DNA of 56,939 bases. Source: Micrococcaceae bacterium. Lineage in GTDB: Bacteria > Actinomycetota > Actinomycetes > Actinomycetales > Micrococcaceae. The notes beneath the pieces were generated by a model that was given only the letters and a program-made list of their open reading frames with translations, had not been told where the DNA came from and did no database searches. Within the stretch, counting starts at the first letter, position 1, and every line of letters begins with the position of its first letter. Positions 8,962-17,900 of the stretch are shown here, piece by piece. The position numbers and the translations under genes are program-made. The DNA lies in the NCBI GenBank assembly GCA_025465475.1, contig JAODMR010000103.1, positions 1 through 56,939 on the forward strand, given 5' to 3'.

Positions 8962-10368
8962 TTAGCCCGCCGTCGGCTGCGTCACCTCTTCCCGGTTCTG
9001 TACCACCTTGGCGATGCTGTCCCGGATCACGGGACTGTGATCCATGGCAGCCTGCACGGCCTGCGGCATGGTCCGGGACGCCTGGCGCGCCAGGGCGACT
9101 TCATGCTCGTCCGGTTGCGGAACGAGCTGGCCCTTGCTGAGCACCGTGATGCCCGAGTCCGTCACCTTGAAGCCGCGCCGGCGGTCCAGTTCGGCGTCGA
9201 GGCCGATGGTGGCCCAGGCGGGGACCTTGACGTTCTTGTCCAGGATGGCGCGGTGCACCACCGCTCCCTCGCCCACGGTGACCGAGTCCAGCAGTACCGA
9301 ATCTGCAACGCGGGCTCCGGTGCCGATGAACACATCGTTGGAGAGCACTGAATGCTCCACCACGCCGCCGGAAATCACCACGCCCGGGGCCACGATGCTA
9401 TCCAGGGCCGTGCCGATCATGTTGTGCGGACCGCGGACCATCTTGGCCGGCGGGGAAATGCTTTGCCGGGTGAAGATGGGCCATTCGGCGTTGTACAGAT
9501 TGAACACGGGCATCGGGGAGATCAGGTCCATGTGCGCGTCGTAGTAGGAGTCCATGGTGCCCACGTCACGCCAGTAGGTGCGGTCGCGTTCCGTGGCTCC
9601 CGGGATCTCGTTCGTCGTGAAGTCGTAGACGAAGGCCTCACCGCGGTCCACAAAGTAGGGGACAATGTCGCCGCCCATATCGTGCTTGGTGTCCAGCCGT
9701 TCGGCGTCTGCCTGCAGCGCTTCGAGCAGGGCGTCCGTGTTGAAGACGTAGTTGCCCATGGAGGCGAGGAACTGGCTGGGATCGGCAGCAAGGCCAGGCG
9801 TCGTCGCCGGCTTCTCCACGAAGGCGTCGATCTTGTGCGCGGACGCGCCGGGGTCGCCCGCGGGATCCACCTCAATCACACCGAACTGGTTGGCCATGGA
9901 CAGCGGCTGGCGGACCGCGGCGACCGTGGCTTTCGCTCCGGAGGCGATGTGGCTGTTGACCATCTGCTCGAAGTCCATGCGGTAGACATGGTCGGCACCG
10001 ACGACGACGACGATGTCCGGCTGGGCATCGTGAATCAGGTTCAGCGATTGGTAGATTGCGTTCGCGCTGCCGAGGAACCAGCTCTTGCCCACTCGCTGCT
10101 GGGCAGGCACAGACGCAATGTAGGAACCGAGCTGGATGGACATGCGCCAGGTCTCGGAGATGTGCCGGTCAAGGCTGTGCGACTTGTACTGGGTCAGGAC
10201 CACCACCTGCCGGTAGCCGGAGTTCACCAGGTTCGACAGTGCGAAGTCGATAAGGCGATAACTGCCCGCGAAGGGAACAGCGGGCTTGGCCCGGTCGGCG
10301 GTCAGCGGCATCAGCCGGTTTCCTTCGCCTCCAGCCAGCACAATTGCCAAAACCTTTTTGCCTGCCAT
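8962..10368 (-). CDS. glgC: Glucose-1-phosphate adenylyltransferase (ADP-glucose pyrophosphorylase)
   Basis: Makes ADP-glucose from ATP and glucose-1-phosphate, the committed step of bacterial glycogen synthesis. The 468-residue protein starts [32 protein letters not shown] when written in two parts: the nucleotidyltransferase signature [12 protein letters not shown] and the RAKPAVPF activator/substrate region. [20 protein letters not shown] and GADHVYRMD are also classic. The C-terminal half carries the left-handed beta-helix. The start ATG at 10368 has a strong GAGGTGG Shine-Dalgarno; the longer frame to 10434 is disfavoured. It is divergent from glgA across about 100 bp. The C-terminus is longer than the usual 405-430 residues, with about 60 extra residues ([19 protein letters not shown] and following). 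Confidence 0.95.
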   Translation of the reverse strand: MAGKKVLAIVLAGGEGNRLMPLTADRAKPAVPFAGSYRLIDFALSNLVNSGYRQVVVLTQYKSHSLDRHISETWRMSIQLGSYIASVPAQQRVGKSWFLGSANAIYQSLNLIHDAQPDIVVVVGADHVYRMDFEQMVNSHIASGAKATVAAVRQPLSMANQFGVIEVDPAGDPGASAHKIDAFVEKPATTPGLAADPSQFLASMGNYVFNTDALLEALQADAERLDTKHDMGGDIVPYFVDRGEAFVYDFTTNEIPGATERDRTYWRDVGTMDSYYDAHMDLISPMPVFNLYNAEWPIFTRQSISPPAKMVRGPHNMIGTALDSIVAPGVVISGGVVEHSVLSNDVFIGTGARVADSVLLDSVTVGEGAVVHRAILDKNVKVPAWATIGLDAELDRRRGFKVTDSGITVLSKGQLVPQPDEHEVALARQASRTMPQAVQAAMDHSPVIRDSIAKVVQNREEVTQPTAG

Positions 10369-10472
10369 GATCGCCACCTCGTACATCTTTGTCCACGCCG
10401 GAGATCCGGACCGGTATTTACCGGGTTTCTTCACACTAGATGAAATGTAACCATAGCGACTACCTTGTGATT

Positions 10473-11678
10473 GTGCGTATAGATATTGTGACCAAAGAAT
10501 TCCCGCCGGAGATCTATGGTGGGGCCGGTGTCCACGTGGCCGAGCTCGCCCGGGTGCTGGCCCCGCAGGTGGACCTTAGGGTACGGGCCTTCGGTGCGCC
10601 CCGACCCGAGGACTACCACGGCGCCGTCGTCAGCTCCTACTCCAGCCCGGAGGAGCTGTCAGGGGCCAATACGGCGGTTCAGACGCTGGGCACCGACCTG
10701 CGGATCGTGCCGGACATCGCCGGTTCAGACCTGGTCCACTCCCACACCTGGTACGCCAACATGGCCGGGCATCTGGCGTCCCTGCTGCACGGTATTCCGC
10801 ATGTGCTGAGCGCGCACAGCCTGGAACCGCTGCGCCCCTGGAAAGCGGAGCAGCTGGGCGGCGGCTACGCGCTGTCCTCCTGGGTGGAAAAGACCGCGTA
10901 TGAAGCGGCTGCCGCGATTATCGCCGTCTCCGAGGGGATGCGTCAGGATATTCTCCGCTGCTATCCCGAGGTGGATCCGGGGAAGGTTCGGGTGGTGCAT
11001 AACGGCATTGACGTGGAAATGTGGCAGCCAGACCACGACGCCGAAGCCGTCCGTGCGCTGGGCATTGACCCGGACCGTCCGAGCGTCGTCTGGGTTGGCC
11101 GGGTGACGCGGCAGAAGGGCGTGCCGTATCTGCTGAAGGCCGCCGCCCTGCTACCGCCGGAGGTCCAGCTGGTGCTCTGTGCCGGTGCGGCCGACACTCC
11201 GGAGCTCGGGGCGGAGGTGAACGCCCTCATCGACGGGTTGAAGGAGCAGCGCGACGGGGTGGTCGTGATTGAGCGGATGCTGCCCCGCAACGAGCTGATC
11301 CAGGTCCTCAGCGCCGCCACGGTCTTTGCCTGCCCGTCCATTTACGAACCCCTCGGCATCGTCAACCTTGAGGCGATGGCCTGCGGTGCGGCGGTCGTGG
11401 CCAGCGCCACCGGTGGTATCCCAGAGGTCGTGGACCACGGTGTGACCGGCCTGTTGGTGCCGCTCGAGCAGATCTCCGACGGCACCGGAACGCCACTTGA
11501 CCCGGACCGTTTCATCCGCGAATTCGCTGAGGCCCTGACGTCCGTGGTCAGCGACCCGGACCGGGCCAGGACCATGGGGGAGCAGGGACGCCTCCGCGCC
11601 CAGGAACACTTCTCCTGGGACTCCATCGCCAAAACCACCCTGGACGTCTACACCTCAGTCCTCGGGACCAAGGAGTAA
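10473..11678 (+). CDS. glgA: Glycogen synthase, actinobacterial GT4 type
   Basis: Transfers glucose from ADP-glucose to a growing glucan (actinobacterial members can also form maltose-1-phosphate and are called GlgM). The 401-residue protein begins [20 protein letters not shown] in the usual way; the GGAGVH loop binds the sugar nucleotide. The GT-B C-terminal domain shows [15 protein letters not shown] and the E-x7-E-like segment [20 protein letters not shown] chose GTG 10473 because it gives the family N-terminus; no Shine-Dalgarno is visible and a leaderless mRNA is possible. GTG 10467 is the alternative. It faces glgC, so the shared spacer must hold both promoters. REP-like repeats start nine bases after its stop. 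Confidence 0.92.
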   Translation: MRIDIVTKEFPPEIYGGAGVHVAELARVLAPQVDLRVRAFGAPRPEDYHGAVVSSYSSPEELSGANTAVQTLGTDLRIVPDIAGSDLVHSHTWYANMAGHLASLLHGIPHVLSAHSLEPLRPWKAEQLGGGYALSSWVEKTAYEAAAAIIAVSEGMRQDILRCYPEVDPGKVRVVHNGIDVEMWQPDHDAEAVRALGIDPDRPSVVWVGRVTRQKGVPYLLKAAALLPPEVQLVLCAGAADTPELGAEVNALIDGLKEQRDGVVVIERMLPRNELIQVLSAATVFACPSIYEPLGIVNLEAMACGAAVVASATGGIPEVVDHGVTGLLVPLEQISDGTGTPLDPDRFIREFAEALTSVVSDPDRARTMGEQGRLRAQEHFSWDSIAKTTLDVYTSVLGTKE

Positions 11679-11686
11679 CCCGTCCC

Positions 11687-12053
11687 GCTGATCGAGCCTG
11701 TTCGGTGATCGAGCCTGTCGGGTGATCGAGCCTGTCCAGATCCGCCCCCGCTGATCGAGCCCGTCGAGATCCGGCCCCCGGTGATCGACCCTGTCGAGAT
11801 CCGGCGACGGGTGGTCTCGACAGGCTCGACCAACGACGCGGTGATCGAGCTTGTCGAGATCCGGCGACGGGTGGTCTCGACAGGCTCGACCAACGGTGGT
11901 GCGGTGATCGAGCCTGTCGAGATCCGGCGACGGTTGGTCTCGACAGGCTCGACCAACGACAGGCTCGACCAACGACGCGGTGATCGAGCTTGTCGAGATC
12001 CGGGGACGGGTGGTCTCGACAGGCTCGACCAACGACAGGCTCGACCAACGACG
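11687..12053 (+). repeat. Cluster of REP/BIME-like inverted repeats
   Basis: At least eight related units head to tail. Four full units begin at 11781, 11841, 11904 and 11980. Each has a left arm GTGATCGAGCCTGTCGAGAT, a short GC-rich loop, and a right arm GGTCTCGACAGGCTCGACCA that is nearly complementary to it, giving a hairpin of about 20 bp. Four incomplete left-arm units occupy 11687-11780, and partial right arms (ACAGGCTCGACCAACG) are duplicated near 11955 and 12035. The left arm alternates between GAGCCTG and GAGCTTG. The array fills the space between convergent glgA and the acyl-CoA dehydrogenase gene and is likely to act as a transcription barrier or mRNA stabiliser. I see no other copy in the window and no adjacent RAYT transposase. 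Confidence 0.9.
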
Positions 12054-12087
12054 GCGACGGGGTGGACGAGAGAAGGGAGCGGGCGGG

Positions 12088-14223
12088 TTAGGCGTGCGTG
12101 GAGGACTTGCGCTTGGGGGTGGTCTTTTTGCCCTGGCCCTTGTGCGTTGAGCCGTGGGCCGCTTTTAGCAGCAGCACCTTCTCATCGATCGCCGCGTCGC
12201 CGCTGGCCCGCAGCTTCCGGGCGTAATCCCTGGCCTCGTCCTGGCGGTTCCGTTCGGCCCCGCTGGCAATGGACGCCCGCAGATGTGCGTCCGTGTAGCC
12301 GAACGCGTCCACCAGGTCCAGGGCGTGGGGGCGGAGTTTGGTGAGCAGCCGGTTGATGTAGGGACCCACCGTACGGGCCCGCTGCATGGAAATCCGGCCG
12401 TTCATCAGGTACCAGGACAGGTGCTTCTCAATCAGGGTCAAGCCGAACAGGTCCCGGAGCCAGGTAAGAACCTGCTTGGTGCCCGCGTCCTCGATGCCGG
12501 CCAGCCCTTCCGTGAACGCTTCCCACTGCAGCAGTTCAGCGTGGGCCTGCGCCGCCTCAATCAGCTCATGCTGGTGCTCGTTGAAGACGGCAGCGGCCTT
12601 CGCCTGCGGCAGCTTCGCCGCACCCTTCAGAGAACCGGCCACCTCAGCGACCATCGCCTGAACGCACTCGGTCAGCAGGGAACGCTGACCTTCCTCGTTC
12701 CGCAGGGCTATCGCCGATTTATGGGCGGAGCCGCTGTCAGCCATGAACTGGGCCACCTGCCGAAGCCCGGTCCGGTGCAGGGTCAGATCGGCGGCCTGGC
12801 TGACGGCGAAGCGTGCCAGCACACCAAAGTCGAGGTCACGGAATTCCTTGCCGTAGTCGGCGAGGAGCCGCTTGGCCACCAGTTGCAGCAGCACGGTGTT
12901 GTCACCCTCGAACGTGGCATAAACATCAAGGTCAGCCCGAAGGGACGTGAACCTGTTCTCCGTCAGGAACCCGGCTCAGCCGCAGTCCTCCAGGCACTCA
13001 TGCAGGGTGTCCAGGGCGTGCCAGGTCGACAGGGATTTCAACGCAGCAGCCAGCGTCTCAAGGTCCTGCCGGTCGGCGTCCGTGTCGTGGGCGCCGGAGA
13101 AGACGTCGTCGAACTTTTCCAGCAACTGCTCGTGCGCGAAATTGGCGGCGTAGGTGGTTGCCAGGCGGGGAAGGAGCCGACGCTGGTGTCGCTGGTAGTC
13201 CAGCAGAACCTCTTCGTCGGTATCCGAGGCCGCATTGAACTGCCGACGCTCCGAGGCGTACTGGATGGCGATCTTCAGGGCCACCTTGCTGGCGGCGACG
13301 GCAGCGCCGTCCAGCGAAACACGTCCCTGCACCAGGGTCCCGAGCATGGTGAAGAAACGGCGGCCGGGGCTTGCAATGGGGGAGCTGTAGCTGCCATCAG
13401 GCTCGACGTCGCCGTACCGGTTGAGCAGGTTCCTGCGGGGGACGCGGACGGCGGTGAAATGCAGCCGTCCGTTGTCGATGCCGTTCAGGCCGCCCTTCAG
13501 ACCATCATCCTCACCTCCGATGCCCGGCAGGAAAGCCTTGGTGACGGGATCGCGCAGCTCGACGTAGAACGCGTGGACGCCGTGGTTGACACCCTTGGTC
13601 ACCAGTTGGGCAAAGACGACGGCGGCCAGCCCGTCCACTGCCGCGTTCCCGATGTAGTCCTTCCAGGCAGCCCTGAACGGCGTGTTCAGGACGAATTCCT
13701 CAGTGGCCGCGTCATAGGTGGCGGTGGTGGCGATGGAGGCGACGTCGGAGCCGTGTCCGGTCTCCGTCATGGCGAAGCAGCCGGGGATTTCAAGGCTCAT
13801 AATGCCTGGCAGCCATTTGTCATGATGCGTTTCGGTGCCCAGGTGCATCACTGCGGAACCGAAAAGTCCCCACTGCACACCGGCCTTGATCTGCAGGGAC
13901 GGGTCCGCTGTCACCAGCTCCTGGAACCCAGCGACATTGCCGCCGTGGTCATCAGACCCTCCGAGTCTGGTGGGAAAGGCCCGGTGGACGGCCTTGTTCT
14001 CCACCAGGTACGTCATCTGGCCGAACGCCCGCCGCCGATGCTCGGCGGATCCAAGCCCTTCAACCTTGTGCACCTCCGGCCGGCTTGCCAGCTCCCGCGC
14101 CTGCCGCCGAACGTCTGCCCACTTTCCCAGCAGCGCCTGCTCCAGGGCGGGCACGTCAACGCGGGCAGGCTTGGCTGACGGGGCTTGCTTGCGTGTTCCG
14201 GTGGGGGAGGAAAGGGCGGTCAT
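12088..14223 (-). pseudogene. Acyl-CoA dehydrogenase/oxidase-like gene interrupted by an in-frame TGA
   Basis: A 711-codon frame encodes a long acyl-CoA dehydrogenase resembling acyl-CoA oxidases, which oxidises acyl-CoA to trans-2-enoyl-CoA with FAD. The first part contains FAMTETGHGSDVASIATTA (FAD/substrate loop), then GRRFFTMLGTLVQGRVSLDGAA and YASERRQF. Codon 416 (12976-12978) is TGA. It falls inside the conserved segment ECLEDCG-stop-AGFLTENRF, where homologues have CGGAGF, so one GGA to TGA change explains it. Downstream, in the same frame, the C-terminal domain continues intact for 295 codons (NTVLLQLVAKRLLADY). The start ATG has AAGGAA upstream. Options are a recent pseudogene, a sequencing error or UGA readthrough. 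It lies 109 bp after the TetR gene on the same strand. Confidence 0.88.
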
Positions 14224-14332
14224 CAAATGTTCCTTCGACTGGTGGGATTGCTTGCCGTTTTGCCGGTGGCATTACTCGGGACTTGCTTGTAGGCACTGCT
14301 CGGGGCACTGCCTGTAGGAATGGCTGGGGCGT

Positions 14333-15064
14333 TTACGGGGTGGATGGCACCTGTGGCGGTAAGGGCGACGGCGCCTGAGCCACCGGGTGCGACGCTGGCG
14401 GGGCGTCGACGGGTCGGGGCAGTTCGGCGCTGATCCCGAGGAACAGCCAGTTGGTGATCTGTTCCGCCATCTCGGTGGCCCGCGGCTTGGAAGGTGAGGC
14501 GGGCGTCGACAGCCACAGTTCGCCGGCGGTGCGCACCAGGCCAATGGCAGCTGTGGGCCAATAACTGACCAGCGGCCCACTGTCCTGACGCAAATGAATG
14601 CGCATGGGGTCGGCAATCATGCCAATGACGTCGTCGAAAAAGTCGCCCAACGCCCCGCCCTCGGTGGTGGGGCCGGCGTCGACCGGGGCCTGGGTCACAA
14701 AGGCGTACACGTTGGGCGACGTCTCGGCCATCTCCAGATAAGCGGCCACCATATGCAGGAGACCCTGTCGGGGTGAGCTGGCTGTCTTGGCTGCCTCATG
14801 GATGCGGCGCTGCATTTGACCGAGAACAACGTCCCCGACGGCGCGCTGCAGGCCCGCCTTGTCGTTGAAGTAGCGGTAGAACACCGATTTGGAGGTGCCC
14901 GCGAAGGCAGAGATCTCCTCCATGGAGGAGTCCGGCCCGAGCTGGTGGACGGCCCTGCGGGCGTCCTTGATCAGCTGCCGGCGGCGCTCATCGCGGTGGG
15001 AATCCCAGCGGGCCGAGCGGCCATCAACGGCAGGTAGGGCGGGCCGGGCGGGAGCGGTGTTCAC
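14333..15064 (-). CDS. TetR family transcriptional regulator
   Basis: A 243-residue DNA-binding repressor. After an Ala/Pro-rich leader, the TetR helix-turn-helix spans about residues 25-70: RRAVHQLGPDSSMEEISAFA then TSKSVFYRYFNDKAGLQRAV, which includes the recognition helix. The ligand-binding domain follows. The start GTG at 15064 is chosen because upstream codons run through the intergenic region shared with the divergent thiolase operon; no Shine-Dalgarno is visible, so the transcript may be leaderless. By position it probably controls the acyl-CoA dehydrogenase gene behind it and the thiolase-FabG-MaoC operon opposite, in the manner of FadR/PsrA-like TetR regulators that sense acyl-CoA. 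Ligand unknown. Confidence 0.88.
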   Translation of the reverse strand: MNTAPARPALPAVDGRSARWDSHRDERRRQLIKDARRAVHQLGPDSSMEEISAFAGTSKSVFYRYFNDKAGLQRAVGDVVLGQMQRRIHEAAKTASSPRQGLLHMVAAYLEMAETSPNVYAFVTQAPVDAGPTTEGGALGDFFDDVIGMIADPMRIHLRQDSGPLVSYWPTAAIGLVRTAGELWLSTPASPSKPRATEMAEQITNWLFLGISAELPRPVDAPPASHPVAQAPSPLPPQVPSTP

Positions 15065-15065
15065 G

Positions 15066-15085
15066 GTACTGAGCGTATCAGGTAC
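15066..15085. promoter_or_regulatory. Possible TetR operator (imperfect palindrome)
   Basis: Between the divergent TetR and thiolase starts lies TACTGA, a five-base spacer GCGTA, then TCAGGTA. The arms are complementary apart from one bulged base. The site abuts the TetR start codon and sits 42 bases upstream of the thiolase start, which is where an autoregulatory operator would be expected. It is a single occurrence and the palindrome is imperfect, so the call is tentative. Confidence 0.35.
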
Positions 15086-15126
15086 GCTGGGTAGCAGTAA
15101 CCGCCGAACCGCAAGGAGTTCGCACC

Positions 15127-16545
15127 ATGGCACCATCCGCATCGTCCCCGTCCAGCGCCACCCCCTCCAGCGTCACCCCGTCCAGCGCCGTCCCCTCGGA
15201 TACCGACGATCGGACGGCCAGCGCCACTTCCGCCCCGGCCGGGCCAGCAGCGCCGCGTGACGCAGTCATCATCGGTGGTAATCGCATCCCCTTCGCCCGC
15301 TCCGGTGGCGCCTACACCAAGGCTTCCAACCTGGACATGCTGACGGCAGCCCTCGACGGGCTGGTGGCCCGTTTCGGTCTGCAGAACGAGCGCATCGGGG
15401 AGGTCGCTGCCGGCGCCGTGCTGAAGCACTCACGCGACTTTAACCTGACCAGGGAAGCCGTCCTGGGTTCGGCGCTCTCGGCGGAAACACCCGCCTACGA
15501 TGTCCAGCAGGCGTGCGCCACCGGGCTGGAAACCGTGCTGGGCCTGGCGAACAAGATCAAGCTGGGCCAGATCGAATCTGCTATTGCCGGAGGAGTGGAT
15601 ACTGCCTCGGATGCTCCCATCGCGGTCAGTGAGGGGCTTCGCTCGGCCCTGCTGGATCTTGGCCGTGCCAAGACCACGATGCAGAAACTGACCATCCTGT
15701 CCCGGCTTCGGCCCAAGGACCTGGCACCAAACGCCCCTGGTACCGGAGAGCCACGCACGGGGCTGTCCATGGGGGAGCATCAGGCCCTCACGACGGCCCA
15801 GTGGAACATCAGCCGGGCCGCCCAGGACGAACTGGCGCTCGCCAGCCACCAGAATCTGGCCGCCGCCTACGACCGGGGCTTCTTTGACGATCTGGTCACG
15901 CCCTACCGCGGCCTGGTGCGTGATGCGAATCTGCGGCCGGACACTTCGCTGGAGAAGCTGGCCAAGCTCAAGCCCGTCTTTGGACGCAGCCTTGAGGCGG
16001 AGGCGACGATGACTGCAGGCAACTCCACCCCTCTGACCGACGGCGCGGCAACGGTGTTGCTCGGCTCCGAGGCGTGGGCGCGGCAGCACGACTTGCCGAT
16101 CCTCGCGGCCGTCATTGACGGGGAGGCCGCGGCGGTCGACTTTGTGCACGGCAAGGACGGTCTGCTCATGGCTCCCGTGTTTGCCGTCCCGCGATTGCTC
16201 GCCAGACACAACCTGACTTTGGCGGATCTGGACTTCGTCGAGATCCACGAGGCCTTCGCGGGCACCGTGCTGAGCACCTTGGCCGCCTGGGAAGATGAGG
16301 AATTTGGCAAGGAGCGCCTGGGCCTGGATGGCGCCTTCGGTTCCATCGACCGCAGCAGGCTGAACGTGAACGGCTCCTCGCTGGCCGCCGGGCACCCGTT
16401 CGCGGCGACCGGCGGGCGGATTGTTGCTTCCCTGGCCAAGATGCTGCATGAGAAGGGCTCGGTGCAGGGCCGGCCCGCCCGTGGATTGATCTCCGTTTGC
16501 GCTGCCGGCGGTCAGGGCGTCGTCGCAATCCTGGAAGCGAGGTAG
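15127..16545 (+). CDS. Acetyl-CoA C-acyltransferase (thiolase, FadI/FadA2-like)
   Basis: Cleaves 3-oxoacyl-CoA with CoA to give acetyl-CoA and a shortened acyl-CoA, or runs in reverse. Of its 472 residues the first 43 are a low-complexity Ser/Ala/Pro/Thr leader not normal for thiolases; the core starts at PRDAVIIGGNRIPFARSGG. Nucleophile Cys130 is in QQACATGLE, the HEAF motif in EIHEAFAG, GHPFAATG near the C-terminus and the second catalytic Cys in CAAGGQG. The ATG is preceded by AAGGAG. It leads an operon with fabG-like and maoC-like genes and is divergent from the TetR gene. It corresponds in context to mycobacterial FadA2 (Rv0243). Confidence 0.92.
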   Translation: MAPSASSPSSATPSSVTPSSAVPSDTDDRTASATSAPAGPAAPRDAVIIGGNRIPFARSGGAYTKASNLDMLTAALDGLVARFGLQNERIGEVAAGAVLKHSRDFNLTREAVLGSALSAETPAYDVQQACATGLETVLGLANKIKLGQIESAIAGGVDTASDAPIAVSEGLRSALLDLGRAKTTMQKLTILSRLRPKDLAPNAPGTGEPRTGLSMGEHQALTTAQWNISRAAQDELALASHQNLAAAYDRGFFDDLVTPYRGLVRDANLRPDTSLEKLAKLKPVFGRSLEAEATMTAGNSTPLTDGAATVLLGSEAWARQHDLPILAAVIDGEAAAVDFVHGKDGLLMAPVFAVPRLLARHNLTLADLDFVEIHEAFAGTVLSTLAAWEDEEFGKERLGLDGAFGSIDRSRLNVNGSSLAAGHPFAATGGRIVASLAKMLHEKGSVQGRPARGLISVCAAGGQGVVAILEAR

Positions 16546-16547
16546 GC

Positions 16548-17900
16548 GTGGGCGTTCCAAGCGAAGACGCGTACACCCGCTTTGTCAGCGCCGGCTTCGG
16601 CCGTGATCTCGCCAAGAGGCTTGGCCTGCCGCAACCGGCGGTGCTGCGCCGTTATTCTCCCCACCAGCCCCTATTGACCGGGCCGGTGCTGGTCCTGGGA
16701 TTTTCCCAGCAGGCCGACGCCGTCGCCTCCGCGCTGCTGGACTGGGACCTTGACGTGCGCCGGCATGCCACGCCCAAGGAGAAGTTGGGTGCCATGGTGC
16801 TGGTGCTCGACGACCTCAGCCATCCTTCTGATCTCGCCGGCCCGGTCCTGGCGGCCGGTGCGTCCCTGCGCGACCTGGCGGCCAGCGGCCGGGTCGTGAC
16901 GGTGGCCCGGGATGCCGCGGAGGCGTCGGATCCGGCGGCGGCCGCGGCCCGCGCCGGCGTCGAGGGCATGCTGCGGTCACTGGCCAAGGAGCTGCGCGCC
17001 GGGGCGACGGGCAACGGGATCATTTTGCACGGAGAGGTGGACCCGTCCTCGGCCTCCGCCCTGGGTGCCCTGCGGTTCCTGCTGTCCGCCCGGTCGGCAT
17101 TTGTCGATGGCCAGTTCCTGTCCGTGAGCATTCCGGAGGCGGTCCTGCCGGAGGACTGGGAGAGGCCACTTGCCGGCAGGGTCGCTGTGGTAACCGGCGC
17201 AGCCCGTGGTATTGGTGCCTCCATCGCCCGAACACTGCACCGTGATGGGGCCAGGGTCATCGTGGTGGATGTTCCAGCCGCGGGCGAGCAGCTGGCCCGG
17301 GTGGCCAACGAGCTTTCCGGCACCGCACTCCAAGTGGACATCACCGCTGAGAATGCCGGCGACCGCATCCTGGAGCACGCCGGCCAACGCTACGGCAGGC
17401 TCGACATTGTCGTCCATAACGCCGGGATCACCCGGGACAAACTGCTGGCCAACATGGACCCCGTGCGGTGGAACTCGGTCATCGCGGTCAATATTGCAGC
17501 TCAACTGCGCATGAACGAGGCCTTCCTGACCTCTGAACTGTTCACCGACAGGCCCCGCATCGTGTCGGTGGCCTCCACCAGTGGGATCGCCGGCAATCGG
17601 GGCCAAACCAATTACGCCACTTCCAAGGCCGGCGTCATCGGCCTGGTGGGCGCCACAGCCCGGTTGCTGGAACCCCGCGGGGGCACCATCAACGCCGTCG
17701 CCCCCGGCTTTATCGAGACCGACATGACAGCACGCATGCCCTTCGCCACCCGGGAAGTGGCGCGCCGGTTGAACAGCCTGCAGCAGGGTGGCAGGCCCGA
17801 GGACGTCGCCGAAACAGTGGCTTTCCTGGCCAGCGGCGGAGCGGCGGGCATCACGGGCCGCACTGTGCGCGTCTGCGGCCAGAACCTGGTGGGCAAATGA
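16548..17900 (+). CDS. High-molecular-weight 3-oxoacyl-ACP/CoA reductase (FabG4-like)
   Basis: Reduces 3-oxoacyl thioesters to 3-hydroxyacyl thioesters. At 450 residues it is about 200 longer than ordinary FabG. The N-terminal half (residues 1-205) is a degenerate, flavodoxin-like Rossmann domain (PVLVLGFSQQADAVASALL). The C-terminal half is a true SDR: VTGAARGIGASIAR near residue 215, NNAG-type HNAG, and the Ser-Tyr-Lys active site in VASTSGIAG and NYATSKAG. This is the FabG4 (Rv0242c) layout, whose members prefer NADH. The GTG start lies two bases after the thiolase stop with GAGG inside the previous gene. Its stop overlaps the next gene in ATGA. Confidence 0.93.
   Translation: MGVPSEDAYTRFVSAGFGRDLAKRLGLPQPAVLRRYSPHQPLLTGPVLVLGFSQQADAVASALLDWDLDVRRHATPKEKLGAMVLVLDDLSHPSDLAGPVLAAGASLRDLAASGRVVTVARDAAEASDPAAAAARAGVEGMLRSLAKELRAGATGNGIILHGEVDPSSASALGALRFLLSARSAFVDGQFLSVSIPEAVLPEDWERPLAGRVAVVTGAARGIGASIARTLHRDGARVIVVDVPAAGEQLARVANELSGTALQVDITAENAGDRILEHAGQRYGRLDIVVHNAGITRDKLLANMDPVRWNSVIAVNIAAQLRMNEAFLTSELFTDRPRIVSVASTSGIAGNRGQTNYATSKAGVIGLVGATARLLEPRGGTINAVAPGFIETDMTARMPFATREVARRLNSLQQGGRPEDVAETVAFLASGGAAGITGRTVRVCGQNLVGK

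Noticed and set aside
7644-9140. 498-codon plus-strand open frame opposite the SDR gene
   Set aside because: Antisense shadow of the SDR and glgC genes with no coherent domain.
11548-12048. Repetitive open frames across the REP array encoding VEPVETTRRRIST-like repeats
   Set aside because: They are translations of the nucleotide repeat in several frames on both strands, without a ribosome site; a repeat protein is not supported.
12283-14178. 631-codon plus-strand open frame across the dehydrogenase region
   Set aside because: Antisense shadow; it has no ribosome site or family motif, while the minus strand carries clear acyl-CoA dehydrogenase sequence on both sides of the TGA.
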